Shown in pieces: positions 38,078-46,318 of a DNA stretch of 54,933 nucleotides. The stretch's first letter is position 1, and every line of letters starts with the position of its first letter. Below the pieces are notes generated by a model. That model had not been told where the DNA came from and searched no databases. It saw nothing but the letters and a program-made list of their open reading frames with translations. Location of the stretch: contig NZ_JACMYP010000024.1 in assembly GCF_020889705.1 (NCBI RefSeq), forward strand, positions 1 to 54,933, in the 5' to 3' direction. This stretch comes from Bradyrhizobium altum. GTDB taxonomy: Bacteria > Pseudomonadota > Alphaproteobacteria > Rhizobiales > Xanthobacteraceae. The position numbers were made by a program, and so were the translations under genes.

Positions 38078-38118
38078 GACTGTCATTCTATTGACAGTCC
38101 CAATATGGGCTCTATTTT
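38078..38118 (+). promoter_or_regulatory. Palindromic operator overlapping the efflux-operon promoter
   Basis: GACTGTCA and TGACAGTC (38078-38085 and 38092-38099) form perfect 8-bp arms around a 6-nt spacer. On the plus strand TTGACA (38091-38096) and TATTTT (38113-38118) are spaced by 16 nt, a good sigma-70 promoter. The right arm covers the -35 box, as expected for TetR repression. Confidence 0.75.
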
Positions 38119-38209
38119 GGAAAACATCAAGTTTCCTAATTATCTCGGGCCGCCGAAATCCAAATTCTTACGGTTTCCCAGCGGGATAGAACGATCAGGA
38201 GCGCCTGCC

Positions 38210-39397
38210 ATGAGCCAGCACGAAACGTCCTTCAAGGCCGAGAGCCAGGTTCCGGCCGAGACCGCCAAGCAGTTGATCGCAAATCCGGAGGCGGCCAAGC
38301 CCGCCGCCGCCAAGGGCAAGCTTCGCCGCCTGCTCATGACCGGCGCAGCCCTCGCCCTGCTCGCGGGCGGCGCCTGGTATGGCTGGGACTACTGGACGGT
38401 CGGCCGCTTTCAGGTCTCGACCGACGACGCCTATGTGAAGGCCGACAACACCACGATCGCACCGAAAGTGTCAGGCTATCTCAGCGCGGTGCTGGTCGGC
38501 GACAATGAACATGTGCGCGCCGGCCAGATCCTGGCGCGGATCGACGAGCGGGATTTCAAGGTCGCGCTTGATCAGTCGAAGGCTGACGTCGCCGCCGCCG
38601 AAGCTGCGATCACCAGCAAGCGCGCGCAGCTCGACGTGCAGCGCTCGGTGATCGAAGCGGCGCGCGCAACGCTCGCCGTGGATACCGCGAACCAGACCTT
38701 CGCCGAGCAGGAGAACAAGCGCTACACCGACCTCGCCGGCACCGGCTACGGCAGCGTGCAGAACGCGCAGCAGGCGCAGTCTCGCTACGCCAGCGCACAG
38801 GCCGCCATCGCCCGCGACACCGCAAACCTCGCCTCCGCAGAGCGCCAGGTGGAACTGCTCAAGGCCGACATCGCCCAGGCCGTCGCGGCGCAGGCACGGG
38901 CGACCGCGCTCCAGCATCAGGCCGAGCTCAATCTCGGCTACACCACCATCATCGCCCCGATCGACGGTGTGGTCGGCAACCGCACCCTGCGCACCGGCCA
39001 GTTCGTCCAGGCCGGCACGCAATTGATGTCACTGGTGCCGGCCACCGGCGCCTATGTGATCGCGAACTACAAGGAGACGCAGCTCACCAATGTCCGCAAG
39101 GGCCAGCCGGTCGAGATCGAGGTCGACATGTTCCCCGGTCAGGTCGTGCGCGGTCATGTCGACAGCCTCGCGCCGGCCAGCGGCCAGGAGTTCGCGCTGC
39201 TGCCGCCCGACAACGCCACCGGCAACTTCACCAAGGTGGTGCAGCGCATCCCGGTGAAGATCGTGCTCGACGCAACCAATGTCGACCTGCGGCCGGGCAT
39301 GTCGGTGATCCCCTCCATCGCGACGCTGTCGCATCCCGCCGAGGAAACTCCGCGCTCCAGCGCCTCGCCCAAGCTCGCTGTCGCCTCTTTCAAATAG
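38210..39397 (+). CDS. HlyD/EmrA-family membrane-fusion protein
   Basis: 395-residue periplasmic adaptor. Seen: cytoplasmic tail, one membrane span (LLMTGAALALLAGGAWYGWDYW, about residues 42-63), lipoyl half-motifs (DDAYVKADNTTIAPKVSGYLSAVLV and YTTIIAPIDGVVGNRTLRTGQ) flanking a long Ala/Gln-rich coiled coil, and C-terminal beta-barrel. The start at 38210 has AGGAG. It pairs with the MFS gene 8 nt downstream to export drugs or other amphipathic compounds, presumably through an outer-membrane channel encoded elsewhere. Confidence 0.92.
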   Translation: MSQHETSFKAESQVPAETAKQLIANPEAAKPAAAKGKLRRLLMTGAALALLAGGAWYGWDYWTVGRFQVSTDDAYVKADNTTIAPKVSGYLSAVLVGDNEHVRAGQILARIDERDFKVALDQSKADVAAAEAAITSKRAQLDVQRSVIEAARATLAVDTANQTFAEQENKRYTDLAGTGYGSVQNAQQAQSRYASAQAAIARDTANLASAERQVELLKADIAQAVAAQARATALQHQAELNLGYTTIIAPIDGVVGNRTLRTGQFVQAGTQLMSLVPATGAYVIANYKETQLTNVRKGQPVEIEVDMFPGQVVRGHVDSLAPASGQEFALLPPDNATGNFTKVVQRIPVKIVLDATNVDLRPGMSVIPSIATLSHPAEETPRSSASPKLAVASFK

Positions 39398-39405
39398 GTG
39401 ATGTC

Positions 39406-41019
39406 ATGTCCGACCTCGCGCTCTCCTCCCCGACTGCTGCGCCTCGCGCAGTAGCCGCAGCAGTCGACCCCAACCGCGCCAGCATGGCCGTCTGGATTTC
39501 CATCGTCGCCGCGATGATCGGCGCCTTCATGGCGATCCTCAACATCCAGATCACCAACGCCTCGCTGCTCAACATCGAGGGCGGCATCGGCACCGGCGTC
39601 GACAACGGCTCCTGGATCTCGACGTCCTATCTGATCGGCGAGATCGTGGTCATTCCGCTGACCGACTTTCTCAGCCGGGTGTTCTCGTTCCGCAAGATCA
39701 TCATTGGCTTTGCCACGCTGTTTGCGATCTTCTCGGTCGCCTGTGCCTTCACCCACGATTTGCCGTCGATGATCGCGATGCGCGGCCTGCAGGGCTTCTT
39801 CGGCGGCGTGCTGATCCCGATGGCCTTCACGCTTGTCTTCACCAAGCTGCCGAAGGTGCAGCAGCCGATCGGCCTTGCGATGTTCGCGCTCGCCGTGACC
39901 TTTGCGCCGGCGATCGGCCCGACCATCGGCGGCTACCTGACCGAGAATTACGGCTGGCAGACCATCTTCTTCGTCAACGTGATTCCGACCGCGGTGATGG
40001 TCATCACCCTTTCTTTCACCCTGGAACGCCAGCCGATGCAGCTGCATCTGCTGCGCGAGGGCGACTGGCTCGGCATCATCACGATGGCAATCGGCCTCGC
40101 GTCGCTGCAGGCCGTGCTCGAGGAAGGCAACAAGGACGACTGGTTCGGCTCGCCCTTCATCGTCAAGCTTGCGGTGATCGCCGCCGTCAGCCTGACCCTG
40201 TTCGTCTGGATCGAGCTCGTGGTCGAGAAACCGCTGCTCCGGCTGAGGCTCTTGACTCAGCGCAGCTTCGGCTTCGGCACTATCTCGGCGGTGTTCGTCG
40301 GGTTCGCGCTGTTCGGCTCGGTTTACCTGCTGCCCGCCTATCTCGGCCAGGTGCAGCGCTATAATGCCGAGCAGATCGGCCAGGTGCTGGCCTGGACCGG
40401 CCTGCCGCAGCTGATCCTGATCCCGCTGGTGCCGAAGCTGATGCAGCGCTTCGATCCGCGCTTCATCGCCTTCACCGGCATGATCCTGTTCGCGGTCTCC
40501 TCCTTCATGAACATCCAGATGTCCCTCGACTATTCCGGCGACCAGTTCTTCTATCCGAACATCGTTCGCGCGGTCGGGCAGGCGATTACGCTGGCACCGT
40601 TGTCCGCCATCAGCCTCGGCAGCGTTGCGCCGCAGGATGCACCTGCCGCCTCCGGCATCTCCAACATGATGCGCAACCTCGGCGGCGCGATCGGCACCGC
40701 GCTGCTCAGCACCATCGTCACCAAGCGTGAGCAGTTCCACTCCAACATCATCGGCCAATCCGTGCATCTGGGCCGCGAGGAGGTGCGCACGCGGATCGCC
40801 GAGGTCACCAACTACTTCCTGAGCCACGGCATCTCGGACCCCGCGACCGCACACAGCCAGGCAATCGTGGCGATCGGCAATATTGTGAAGCGCCAGGCGC
40901 TGGTGCTCGGCTTCAGCGACGCTTTCGCGGTGATCGGCGTCGTGCTGGTGCTTGCCGCGATCGCGATCGTGCTGACCGGCAAGCCGAAGAACACCGCCGG
41001 CGGTGGCGCGGCGCATTGA
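39406..41019 (+). CDS. DHA2-family (EmrB-type) MFS efflux protein
   Basis: 537-residue inner-membrane transporter with about 14 hydrophobic spans. Seen: FMAILNIQITNASLLNIEGG, SWISTSYLIGEIVVIPLTDFLSRVFSFRK (motif A region), RGLQGFFGGVLIPMAFTL, and the motif C-like AIGPTIGGYLTENYGWQTIFFVN. It works with the adjacent EmrA-like protein. The transcript probably ends in the GC-rich hairpin at 41036-41063. Confidence 0.93.
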   Translation: MSDLALSSPTAAPRAVAAAVDPNRASMAVWISIVAAMIGAFMAILNIQITNASLLNIEGGIGTGVDNGSWISTSYLIGEIVVIPLTDFLSRVFSFRKIIIGFATLFAIFSVACAFTHDLPSMIAMRGLQGFFGGVLIPMAFTLVFTKLPKVQQPIGLAMFALAVTFAPAIGPTIGGYLTENYGWQTIFFVNVIPTAVMVITLSFTLERQPMQLHLLREGDWLGIITMAIGLASLQAVLEEGNKDDWFGSPFIVKLAVIAAVSLTLFVWIELVVEKPLLRLRLLTQRSFGFGTISAVFVGFALFGSVYLLPAYLGQVQRYNAEQIGQVLAWTGLPQLILIPLVPKLMQRFDPRFIAFTGMILFAVSSFMNIQMSLDYSGDQFFYPNIVRAVGQAITLAPLSAISLGSVAPQDAPAASGISNMMRNLGGAIGTALLSTIVTKREQFHSNIIGQSVHLGREEVRTRIAEVTNYFLSHGISDPATAHSQAIVAIGNIVKRQALVLGFSDAFAVIGVVLVLAAIAIVLTGKPKNTAGGGAAH

Positions 41020-41035
41020 TCTCTCGTTGATCTCC

Positions 41036-41063
41036 GGGGCGACGGCCGGCGGCCGTCGTCCCC
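41036..41063. terminator. GC-rich hairpin between convergent genes
   Basis: GGGGCGACGGCC, loop GGC, and GGCCGTCG-T-CCCC form a 12-bp stem with one bulged base, in the 46-bp gap between the MFS stop and the ligase stop. There is no clear T-run, so it may act in both directions or with Rho. Confidence 0.55.
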
Positions 41064-41065
41064 TC

Positions 41066-42709
41066 TCAGCTCGCCTCGCGCAGCTTGAAGCGCTGGATCT
41101 TCCCGGTCTGGGTCTTCGGCAGCGCTTCGACAAAGGAGATCGCGCGGGGATATTTGTACGGTGCGATCGTCGCCTTGACGTGATCCTGCAACGCCTTGAC
41201 CTCGACATCGTCGCTGCGCGCGCCTTGCTTCAGCACGATGAAGGCCGAGACGATCTGTCCCCGCTCCTCGTCAGGCGCGCCGATCACGGCACACTCCGCG
41301 ACATCGGGATGGCCGAGCAGCGCGGCCTCGACCTCGGGACCGGCGATGTTGTAGCCGGCCGAGATAATCATGTCGTCGGCGCGCGCCACGAATGACAGCC
41401 GGCCGTTTTCGTCGCTGACGAAGGCATCGCCAGTGATGTTCCAGCCATCGCGGACATACTTGGTCTGCCTGGAGTCGGCGAGATAACGGCAGCCGGTCGG
41501 GCCGCGCACCGCCAGCTTGCCGACCTGGCCCGGCGGCAGCTCGTTCATGTCGTCGTCGACGATCCTGGCCTGGTAGCCCGCAACGGGCGTGCCCGTGGTG
41601 CCGGCGACGGCGCTGCCGGCGCGGTTGGTGATGAAGATGTGCAGCAGCTCGGTGCTGCCGATGCCGTCGAGGATCGGCTTGCCGGTCTTCTTCGTCCAGC
41701 TCTCGAACACCGGCGCCGGCAGCGTCTCGCCGGCCGAGACCGCGAGCCGCAACGACGACAGATCGGCACCCTTGTCCATCGCGGCCATCATCGCCCGATA
41801 AGCCGTCGGCGCGGTGAAGCAGATCGTCGCCTTGTAGGTCTCGATGATCCGGATCATCTCGCTCGGCGCCGCGTTCTCCAGCAGCGTCGCGGTGGCGCCA
41901 TAGCGCAGCGGGAAGATTGCGAGCCCGCCGAGGCCAAACGTAAACGCGAGCGGCGGCGAGCCGACGAACACGTCGTCCGGCGTCACCTTGAGCACTTCCC
42001 TGGCATAGCCGTCCGCCACGATCAGGAGATCGCGGTGGAAATGCATCGTCGCCTTGGGTTCGCCGGTCGTGCCCGACGTGAAGCCGAGCAGCGCGACGTC
42101 GTCGCGGCCGGTCTTCACCGCATCGAACTTGACCGGCTTGTTCAGCGCGATCCGGTCGAGCTCGGCATCGTGGTTTTGCGTGCCGTCGAAATTGACGACC
42201 TGCTTGAGGAATTTGCTGGTCTTGGCGCAGGCCACCAGCTCGTCCGCGATGCGGCTGTCGGTCAGCGCCAGCGCAATCTCGGCCTTGTCGACGATCTTTG
42301 CCAGTTCGCCGGCGCGCAGCATCGGCATCGTGTTGACGACGACAGCACCGGCCTTGGTCGCCGCGAGCCAGGCCGCGACCAGCGCCGGGTTATTGCCCGA
42401 GCGGATCAGGACGCGATTGCCGGGCTTGACGCCGTAATTCTCCACCAGCGCATGCGCCAGGCGGTTCGACCAATCGGTCAACTCCTTGTAGGTGCGCTGG
42501 CGTCCATTGCCGATCAGCGCGATGCGATCGCCCATGCCCTGCTCGACGATGCGGTCGGTCAGTTCGACCGCGGCGTTGAGATAGTCGGGATAGCTGAATT
42601 CGGGCCGGTCGAGCAGCAGCTGCGGCCATTGCGCTGATGGCGGCAGGTTGCGCCGCGCGAAATCGTCGACATGCCCGGATGGGCCGAGCCCGGGAAATTC
42701 ACCTGACAT
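41066..42709 (-). CDS. Aryl-CoA ligase, probably 2-aminobenzoate-CoA ligase
   Basis: 547-residue AMP-forming acyl-CoA synthetase. Seen: GFTSGTTGEPKATMH (P-loop motif), SAGETLPAPVFESW, DGIGSTELLHIF, RDGWNITGDAF and the C-terminal lysine motif KTQTGKIQRFKLRE. The benzoate/2-aminobenzoate-CoA ligase group shows this pattern. The start at 42709 (MSGEFPGLG) fits the family; a longer frame to 42811 is untypical. Upstream lies a 22-bp palindrome identical in core to that before the 2-aminobenzoyl-CoA hydroxylase gene, so anthranilate is the best substrate guess; salicylate or benzoate remain possible. Confidence 0.88.
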   Translation of the reverse strand: MSGEFPGLGPSGHVDDFARRNLPPSAQWPQLLLDRPEFSYPDYLNAAVELTDRIVEQGMGDRIALIGNGRQRTYKELTDWSNRLAHALVENYGVKPGNRVLIRSGNNPALVAAWLAATKAGAVVVNTMPMLRAGELAKIVDKAEIALALTDSRIADELVACAKTSKFLKQVVNFDGTQNHDAELDRIALNKPVKFDAVKTGRDDVALLGFTSGTTGEPKATMHFHRDLLIVADGYAREVLKVTPDDVFVGSPPLAFTFGLGGLAIFPLRYGATATLLENAAPSEMIRIIETYKATICFTAPTAYRAMMAAMDKGADLSSLRLAVSAGETLPAPVFESWTKKTGKPILDGIGSTELLHIFITNRAGSAVAGTTGTPVAGYQARIVDDDMNELPPGQVGKLAVRGPTGCRYLADSRQTKYVRDGWNITGDAFVSDENGRLSFVARADDMIISAGYNIAGPEVEAALLGHPDVAECAVIGAPDEERGQIVSAFIVLKQGARSDDVEVKALQDHVKATIAPYKYPRAISFVEALPKTQTGKIQRFKLREAS

Positions 42710-42810
42710 TCGATTGCCCCTCGCTTTCCATCCAGAAAGGCCAAGACCAACATCAAGATCAACATCGAGAAGACCAGTATCGAGGACGCCCGGCAGCGTT
42801 CCAATCACCA

Positions 42811-42832
42811 ATCATTTTATACTTAAAATAAT
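42811..42832. promoter_or_regulatory. Putative MarR operator upstream of the CoA ligase
   Basis: ATCATTTTA-TACT-TAAAATAAT: 9-bp arms with one mismatch, matching the perfect palindrome at 52237-52258. On the minus strand both sites are preceded by CCACCCTTG. It lies about 100 bp upstream of the ligase ATG. Confidence 0.75.
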
Positions 42833-42869
42833 TTGGCGCAAGGGTGGAAATCGCGCGGTCCTGCAAACC

Positions 42870-43685
42870 TCAGATCTGCGTAAGCTGCTTCAGCCGCGCG
42901 ACCATCGCCGAGTCCGGGTCGGCGAGCGGTGCGATGGCGGTGAAATGATTGGCATTGGGCACGGTGCCGAACCGCGTTGCCACGCCCGCTTTGCCCCAGA
43001 CATCAGCGATGGTCTGGCTCTGCCGGTGATATTCGGCGCTCTCGTCGCCGCCGACCACCGCATCGAGCGTCGCGCCTGCGGGCGCTTTCCAGAGCAGCGG
43101 GCTCGCCGCCCGTGCTGCGTCGCGGTCAAGGCCAAGCGCCTTGTTGATGGAGGTGCCGACCAGCGGCTCGAGCTCGAACAGGCCGGAGATCGCGTAAGCA
43201 GCCCTGACCAGATCCTTCGGCAGCGACGCATCGTAGGCCTGCCAATCGGTCGCAAGCATGCACGCGGCAAGATGCCCGCCCGCGGAATGCCCCGACACGA
43301 CCAGCGACCGGCCGAGCTTCGCCAGTTCGCGTGACGCCGCGCGCATCTCGCCGATGATGTCGGCGACTGTCACATTGGGGCAGAGGTCGTAACTCGGCAC
43401 CGCGACGCTGACGCCCTGGCCGTTGAGGCCCCGCGCGCAGTGGCTCGATGACGAGCCGTCGAGCGCCTGCCAGTAGCCACCGTGAATGAAGACCACGAGC
43501 GGTCCGTCGCGATCGCCCTCAAAGAGATCGATGACGTTGCGGCTTCCAGGTCCATAGGTCAGTCGCCGCGGCGGGTGCTGCTCGCGATAGGCCGCGGAGT
43601 CCCTCGCCCAGCCGGCCATCAGCGCCGGGTTTTCCGGCACCCGCGCCCGGTTGTTGTATTCGACCTCGTAATCGACCTCGCTCAC
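42870..43685 (-). CDS. Alpha/beta hydrolase, kynurenine-formamidase-like
   Basis: 271-residue cytoplasmic hydrolase. Seen: the oxyanion motif FIHGGYWQALD (HGGYW is characteristic of arylformamidases), SYDLCPNVTVADII, the nucleophile elbow SGHSAGGHLAA, an Asp near VVGGDES and His in NANHF. Arylformamidase removes formate from N-formylkynurenine, upstream of anthranilate in tryptophan breakdown, which would fit this cluster. Related carboxylesterases look alike. The start is 3 nt after the MarR stop, so the two are cotranscribed. Confidence 0.82.
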   Translation of the reverse strand: MSEVDYEVEYNNRARVPENPALMAGWARDSAAYREQHPPRRLTYGPGSRNVIDLFEGDRDGPLVVFIHGGYWQALDGSSSSHCARGLNGQGVSVAVPSYDLCPNVTVADIIGEMRAASRELAKLGRSLVVSGHSAGGHLAACMLATDWQAYDASLPKDLVRAAYAISGLFELEPLVGTSINKALGLDRDAARAASPLLWKAPAGATLDAVVGGDESAEYHRQSQTIADVWGKAGVATRFGTVPNANHFTAIAPLADPDSAMVARLKQLTQI

Positions 43686-43688
43686 GGC

Positions 43689-44183
43689 TTAAGCGGTCCT
43701 CGCCTTGGCGGAGCGCTGGGCCGAACCCTTGGCCTTGGCGAGCAGCCGCATCAGCTCGCGGATATCCTTCGGCGACAGGTCGCCGAAGATATCGGCGATC
43801 CATTTCTCGTGCTCGGCCGCCATCTTGCGGAACTCGGCGCGGCCGAGCTTGGTCAGCCGGATGAACTGCACGCGGCGGTCCGTCTCCGAGGTGCGGCGAT
43901 CGAGATGGCCGGACTCGACCAGGCGCTCGACCAGCCCGGTGACGTTGCCGTTTGACACCATCATCCGCTTCGACAGGTCCGACAGCGTCATGCCGTCGGA
44001 CACCTTGTCGAGCTGGGCCATCAGGTCGAAGCGCGGCAGCGTGACATCGAACTTCTCACGCAGCCGGCTGCGCACCTCGCCTTCGATCAGCGTGGTGCAG
44101 GTCAAGAGACGCAGCCACAGCCTGAGCTCGGTGCCGTGATCGTCGGGCAGTTCGACGGCTTTGGTTTCGGAATCGAGGATCAT
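43689..44183 (-). CDS. MarR-family regulator
   Basis: 164 residues. Seen: winged helix pattern RFDLMAQLDKVSDGMTLSDLSKRMMVSNGNVTGLVERLVESGHLDRRTSETDRRVQFIRLTKLG at about residues 48-110, the classic MarR core including the DRR wing. MarR proteins near aryl-CoA genes usually respond to the aryl-CoA ester. The start at 44183 (MILDSETK) is better than the longer frame to 44243. It heads the regulator-hydrolase transcript; the palindromes at 42811 and 52237 are its probable targets. Confidence 0.92.
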   Translation of the reverse strand: MILDSETKAVELPDDHGTELRLWLRLLTCTTLIEGEVRSRLREKFDVTLPRFDLMAQLDKVSDGMTLSDLSKRMMVSNGNVTGLVERLVESGHLDRRTSETDRRVQFIRLTKLGRAEFRKMAAEHEKWIADIFGDLSPKDIRELMRLLAKAKGSAQRSAKARTA

Positions 44184-44476
44184 GCGGCGATCGTGCCTCC
44201 GCGGCAGGTTTCGGTCGGACCGATTGCTTTCAGCTTCAAGCAATTCGCGGCGTCCCGCAAGGACAATTGCGAATCCAGCCCGACATGCCCGGCCGATCCT
44301 GCAATTTCTTTAAACTTCAAGCAATTGGCGCGACGCTTGCATGTGCAACACCTGCATGGAGCGCGGCGGTCGCCCTGACGCAATGCCACATCGCTTGCAG
44401 CGGTCGCGCGCGTCAGACTAAGCTGAGGCCAATTGCGTTGAGGCAAAGGCAGCAAGCCGGTGGTTGGGGGAGAGAC
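44184..44476. promoter_or_regulatory. Divergent gap with direct repeat, marR / binding-protein gene
   Basis: 293-bp gap. The 12-mer CTTCAAGCAATT occurs at 44234-44245 and 44315-44326, 81 bp apart, in each case followed by NGCG. It may be a regulator site for the divergent promoters. The AT-rich MarR-type palindrome seen elsewhere in the cluster is absent here. Confidence 0.45.
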
Positions 44477-45643
44477 ATGAAGCAATTGACGAAGCTGATG
44501 GGGTTGGCGGCGCTGGTGGGTATCGCGGTGACCCCGGCTATCGCGCAGGAGAAGATCAAGATCGGCGTGCTGGTGACGACCTCGGGACCAGCCGCAGCGC
44601 TTGGCCAGCAGGTTCGCGACGGCTTTGCGCTCGCGATCAAGGACCTCGGCGGCAAGATGGCCGGCCGCGATGTCGAGATCGTCAACGCCGACGATGAGCT
44701 CAAGCCCGACAGTGCGGTGGTCAAGGTGCGCGGCCTGCTCGAGCGCGACAAAGTCGATTTCGTGGTCGGTCCGATCTTCTCCAACATCCTGCAGGCGATC
44801 CACCGCCCGGTCACCGAGAGCAAGACCTTCCTGATCAGCCCGAATGCGGGCCCCTCCAGCTACGCCGGCAAGGAGTGCAACCCGTTCTTCTACGTGACGT
44901 CGTACCAGAACGATCAGGTGCACGAGGTCCTCGGCAAGGTGGCGCAGGACCGCGGCTACAAGCGCGTCTATTTGCTGGTGCCGAACTATCAGGCCGGCCG
45001 CGACTCCGTCGCCGGCTTCAAGCTCGACTACAAGGGCGAGATCGTCGAGGAATCCTACACGCCGATGAACACGCTGGATTTCCAGCCCGAGCTTTCCAAG
45101 ATCGCCTCGCTGAAGCCGGACGCGCTGTTCACCTTCATGCCGGGCGGCATGGGCGTCAATCTCGTGAAACAGTACAAGCAGGCCGGCGCGACCGTGCCGG
45201 TGCTCTCCGCCTTTACCGTCGACGAATCCACCCTGCCCGCGCAGCAGGACGCTGCGGTCGGCATGTTCGGCGGCGCGAACTGGGCGCCGAACCTTGACAA
45301 TCCGCAGAGCAAGAAGTTCGTCGCAGCCTATGAAACGGCCTACAACGGCGTGCCCGGCACCTATGCCATGCAGGCCTATGACGCGGCACTGCTGATCGAC
45401 AGCGCAGTCAAGGCCGTGAAGGGCGATCTCTCCAACAAGGACGCGGTCGCGGCGGCGCTGAGGAAGGCCGATTTCACCTCGCTGCGCGGTAACTTCAAGT
45501 TCAACAACAATGGCTATCCGATCCAGGATTTCTACCTCACCAAGGTCGCGAAGCGGCCTGACGGCAAATTCCAGACCGAGATCGTCGAAAAGGTGTTTTC
45601 GAATTATGGCGACCGCTACGCCAAGGACTGCGCGGCCAAGTAG
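44477..45643 (+). CDS. Branched-chain-type ABC substrate-binding protein (orphan), aromatic cluster
   Basis: 388-residue periplasmic protein. Seen: signal peptide (MKQLTKLMGLAALVGIAVTP, cleavage near AIAQ), IKIGVLVTTSGPAAALGQQVRDGFALAI, VGPIFSNILQAIHRPV, and ANWAPNLDNPQSKKFVAAYETAY, like binding proteins for aromatic acids (HbaE/CouP group). The start at 44477 has GGGGAGAG. No permease or ATPase gene is adjacent. It probably captures 2-aminobenzoate or a related aromatic acid. Confidence 0.9.
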   Translation: MKQLTKLMGLAALVGIAVTPAIAQEKIKIGVLVTTSGPAAALGQQVRDGFALAIKDLGGKMAGRDVEIVNADDELKPDSAVVKVRGLLERDKVDFVVGPIFSNILQAIHRPVTESKTFLISPNAGPSSYAGKECNPFFYVTSYQNDQVHEVLGKVAQDRGYKRVYLLVPNYQAGRDSVAGFKLDYKGEIVEESYTPMNTLDFQPELSKIASLKPDALFTFMPGGMGVNLVKQYKQAGATVPVLSAFTVDESTLPAQQDAAVGMFGGANWAPNLDNPQSKKFVAAYETAYNGVPGTYAMQAYDAALLIDSAVKAVKGDLSNKDAVAAALRKADFTSLRGNFKFNNNGYPIQDFYLTKVAKRPDGKFQTEIVEKVFSNYGDRYAKDCAAK

Positions 45644-45664
45644 CTCACAGGAGGAAGTACAAAC

Positions 45665-46117
45665 ATGAAAGACGAGATCGCCGGCATCACCCGCGCCAAT
45701 GAGGGCATCCAGGGCATTTCCTGGAGCATCCTCGGCCAGACCTATGTGCCGAAGAGCCGCACCGAACATTCCTTCTCCTGGCACGCCACCTTCCCGCCGG
45801 GCACCTTCGTCCCGCCGCATATCCATCCCGACCAGGACGAATACCTCTACATCCTCGAGGGCAAGCTCGACTTCATGCTCGACGGCGCCGATGAATCGGC
45901 AACGCCCGGCGATCTGGTACGCCTGCCGGCGGGCAAGCCCCACGGCATCTTCAACAAGTCGCAGCAGCCGGCCAAGACGCTGTTCTGGGTGTCGCCGACC
46001 CGCAGGCTCTACGACCTGTTCTGGGCGATCCACAACATGAAGGAGCAGAACCCGGACGACGTGGTACGGCTCGCCGCCGAGCACAACATCCACTTCCTGC
46101 CGCCGCCTCCGGCGTAG
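45665..46117 (+). CDS. Cupin-domain protein
   Basis: 150-residue single-domain cupin. Seen: metal motif PPHIHPDQDEYLYILEG (His, His, Glu) and LPAGKPHGIFN (His) in the right order, then a C-terminal helical tail rich in Asn and Pro. Such small cupins are dioxygenases, isomerases or sensors; function cannot be set. It lies 21 nt after the binding-protein gene with a strong AGGAGG, so both are in one transcript. Confidence 0.82.
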   Translation: MKDEIAGITRANEGIQGISWSILGQTYVPKSRTEHSFSWHATFPPGTFVPPHIHPDQDEYLYILEGKLDFMLDGADESATPGDLVRLPAGKPHGIFNKSQQPAKTLFWVSPTRRLYDLFWAIHNMKEQNPDDVVRLAAEHNIHFLPPPPA

Positions 46118-46140
46118 CATCGGCGCCGGTTGCTCTCCCC

Positions 46141-46243
46141 CGTCATCCTGAGGAGCGCGTAGCGCGTCTCGAAGGATGCACGGCCCCACTGGTGGCCGTC
46201 GACCCTTCGAGACGGCCGCGTTGCGGCCTCCTCAGGGTGACGG
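46141..46243. repeat. Dispersed inverted-repeat element (type B), copy 1
   Basis: About 103 bp: CGTCATCCTGAGGAGCGCGT then CTCGAAGGATGCACGGCC on the left, and CCCTTCGAGACGGCC then CCTCCTCAGGGTGACGG on the right, so the ends are inverted copies. The same element lies at 47719-47820. It is between the convergent ends of the cupin and flavin-monooxygenase genes, and can fold into a long hairpin. Common in Bradyrhizobium. Confidence 0.75.
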
Positions 46244-46318
46244 ATCGAGTGTTGCGCGCTGCGTCACCATGAGGGGCTGCAGCCTCGGGACTGGTGCGCT
46301 CTCCTCCCGGAGTCCTTC

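Noticed and set aside
41036..41063. Considered as a regulator operator
   Set aside because: It lies between two convergent stop codons, where a terminator hairpin is more likely than an operator.
39154..41208. 684-codon minus-strand frame
   Set aside because: Antisense to the EmrA/EmrB genes; composition is typical of a shadow frame.
44180..46189. 669-codon minus-strand frame
   Set aside because: Antisense to the binding-protein and cupin genes, which have clear signal peptide and metal motifs.
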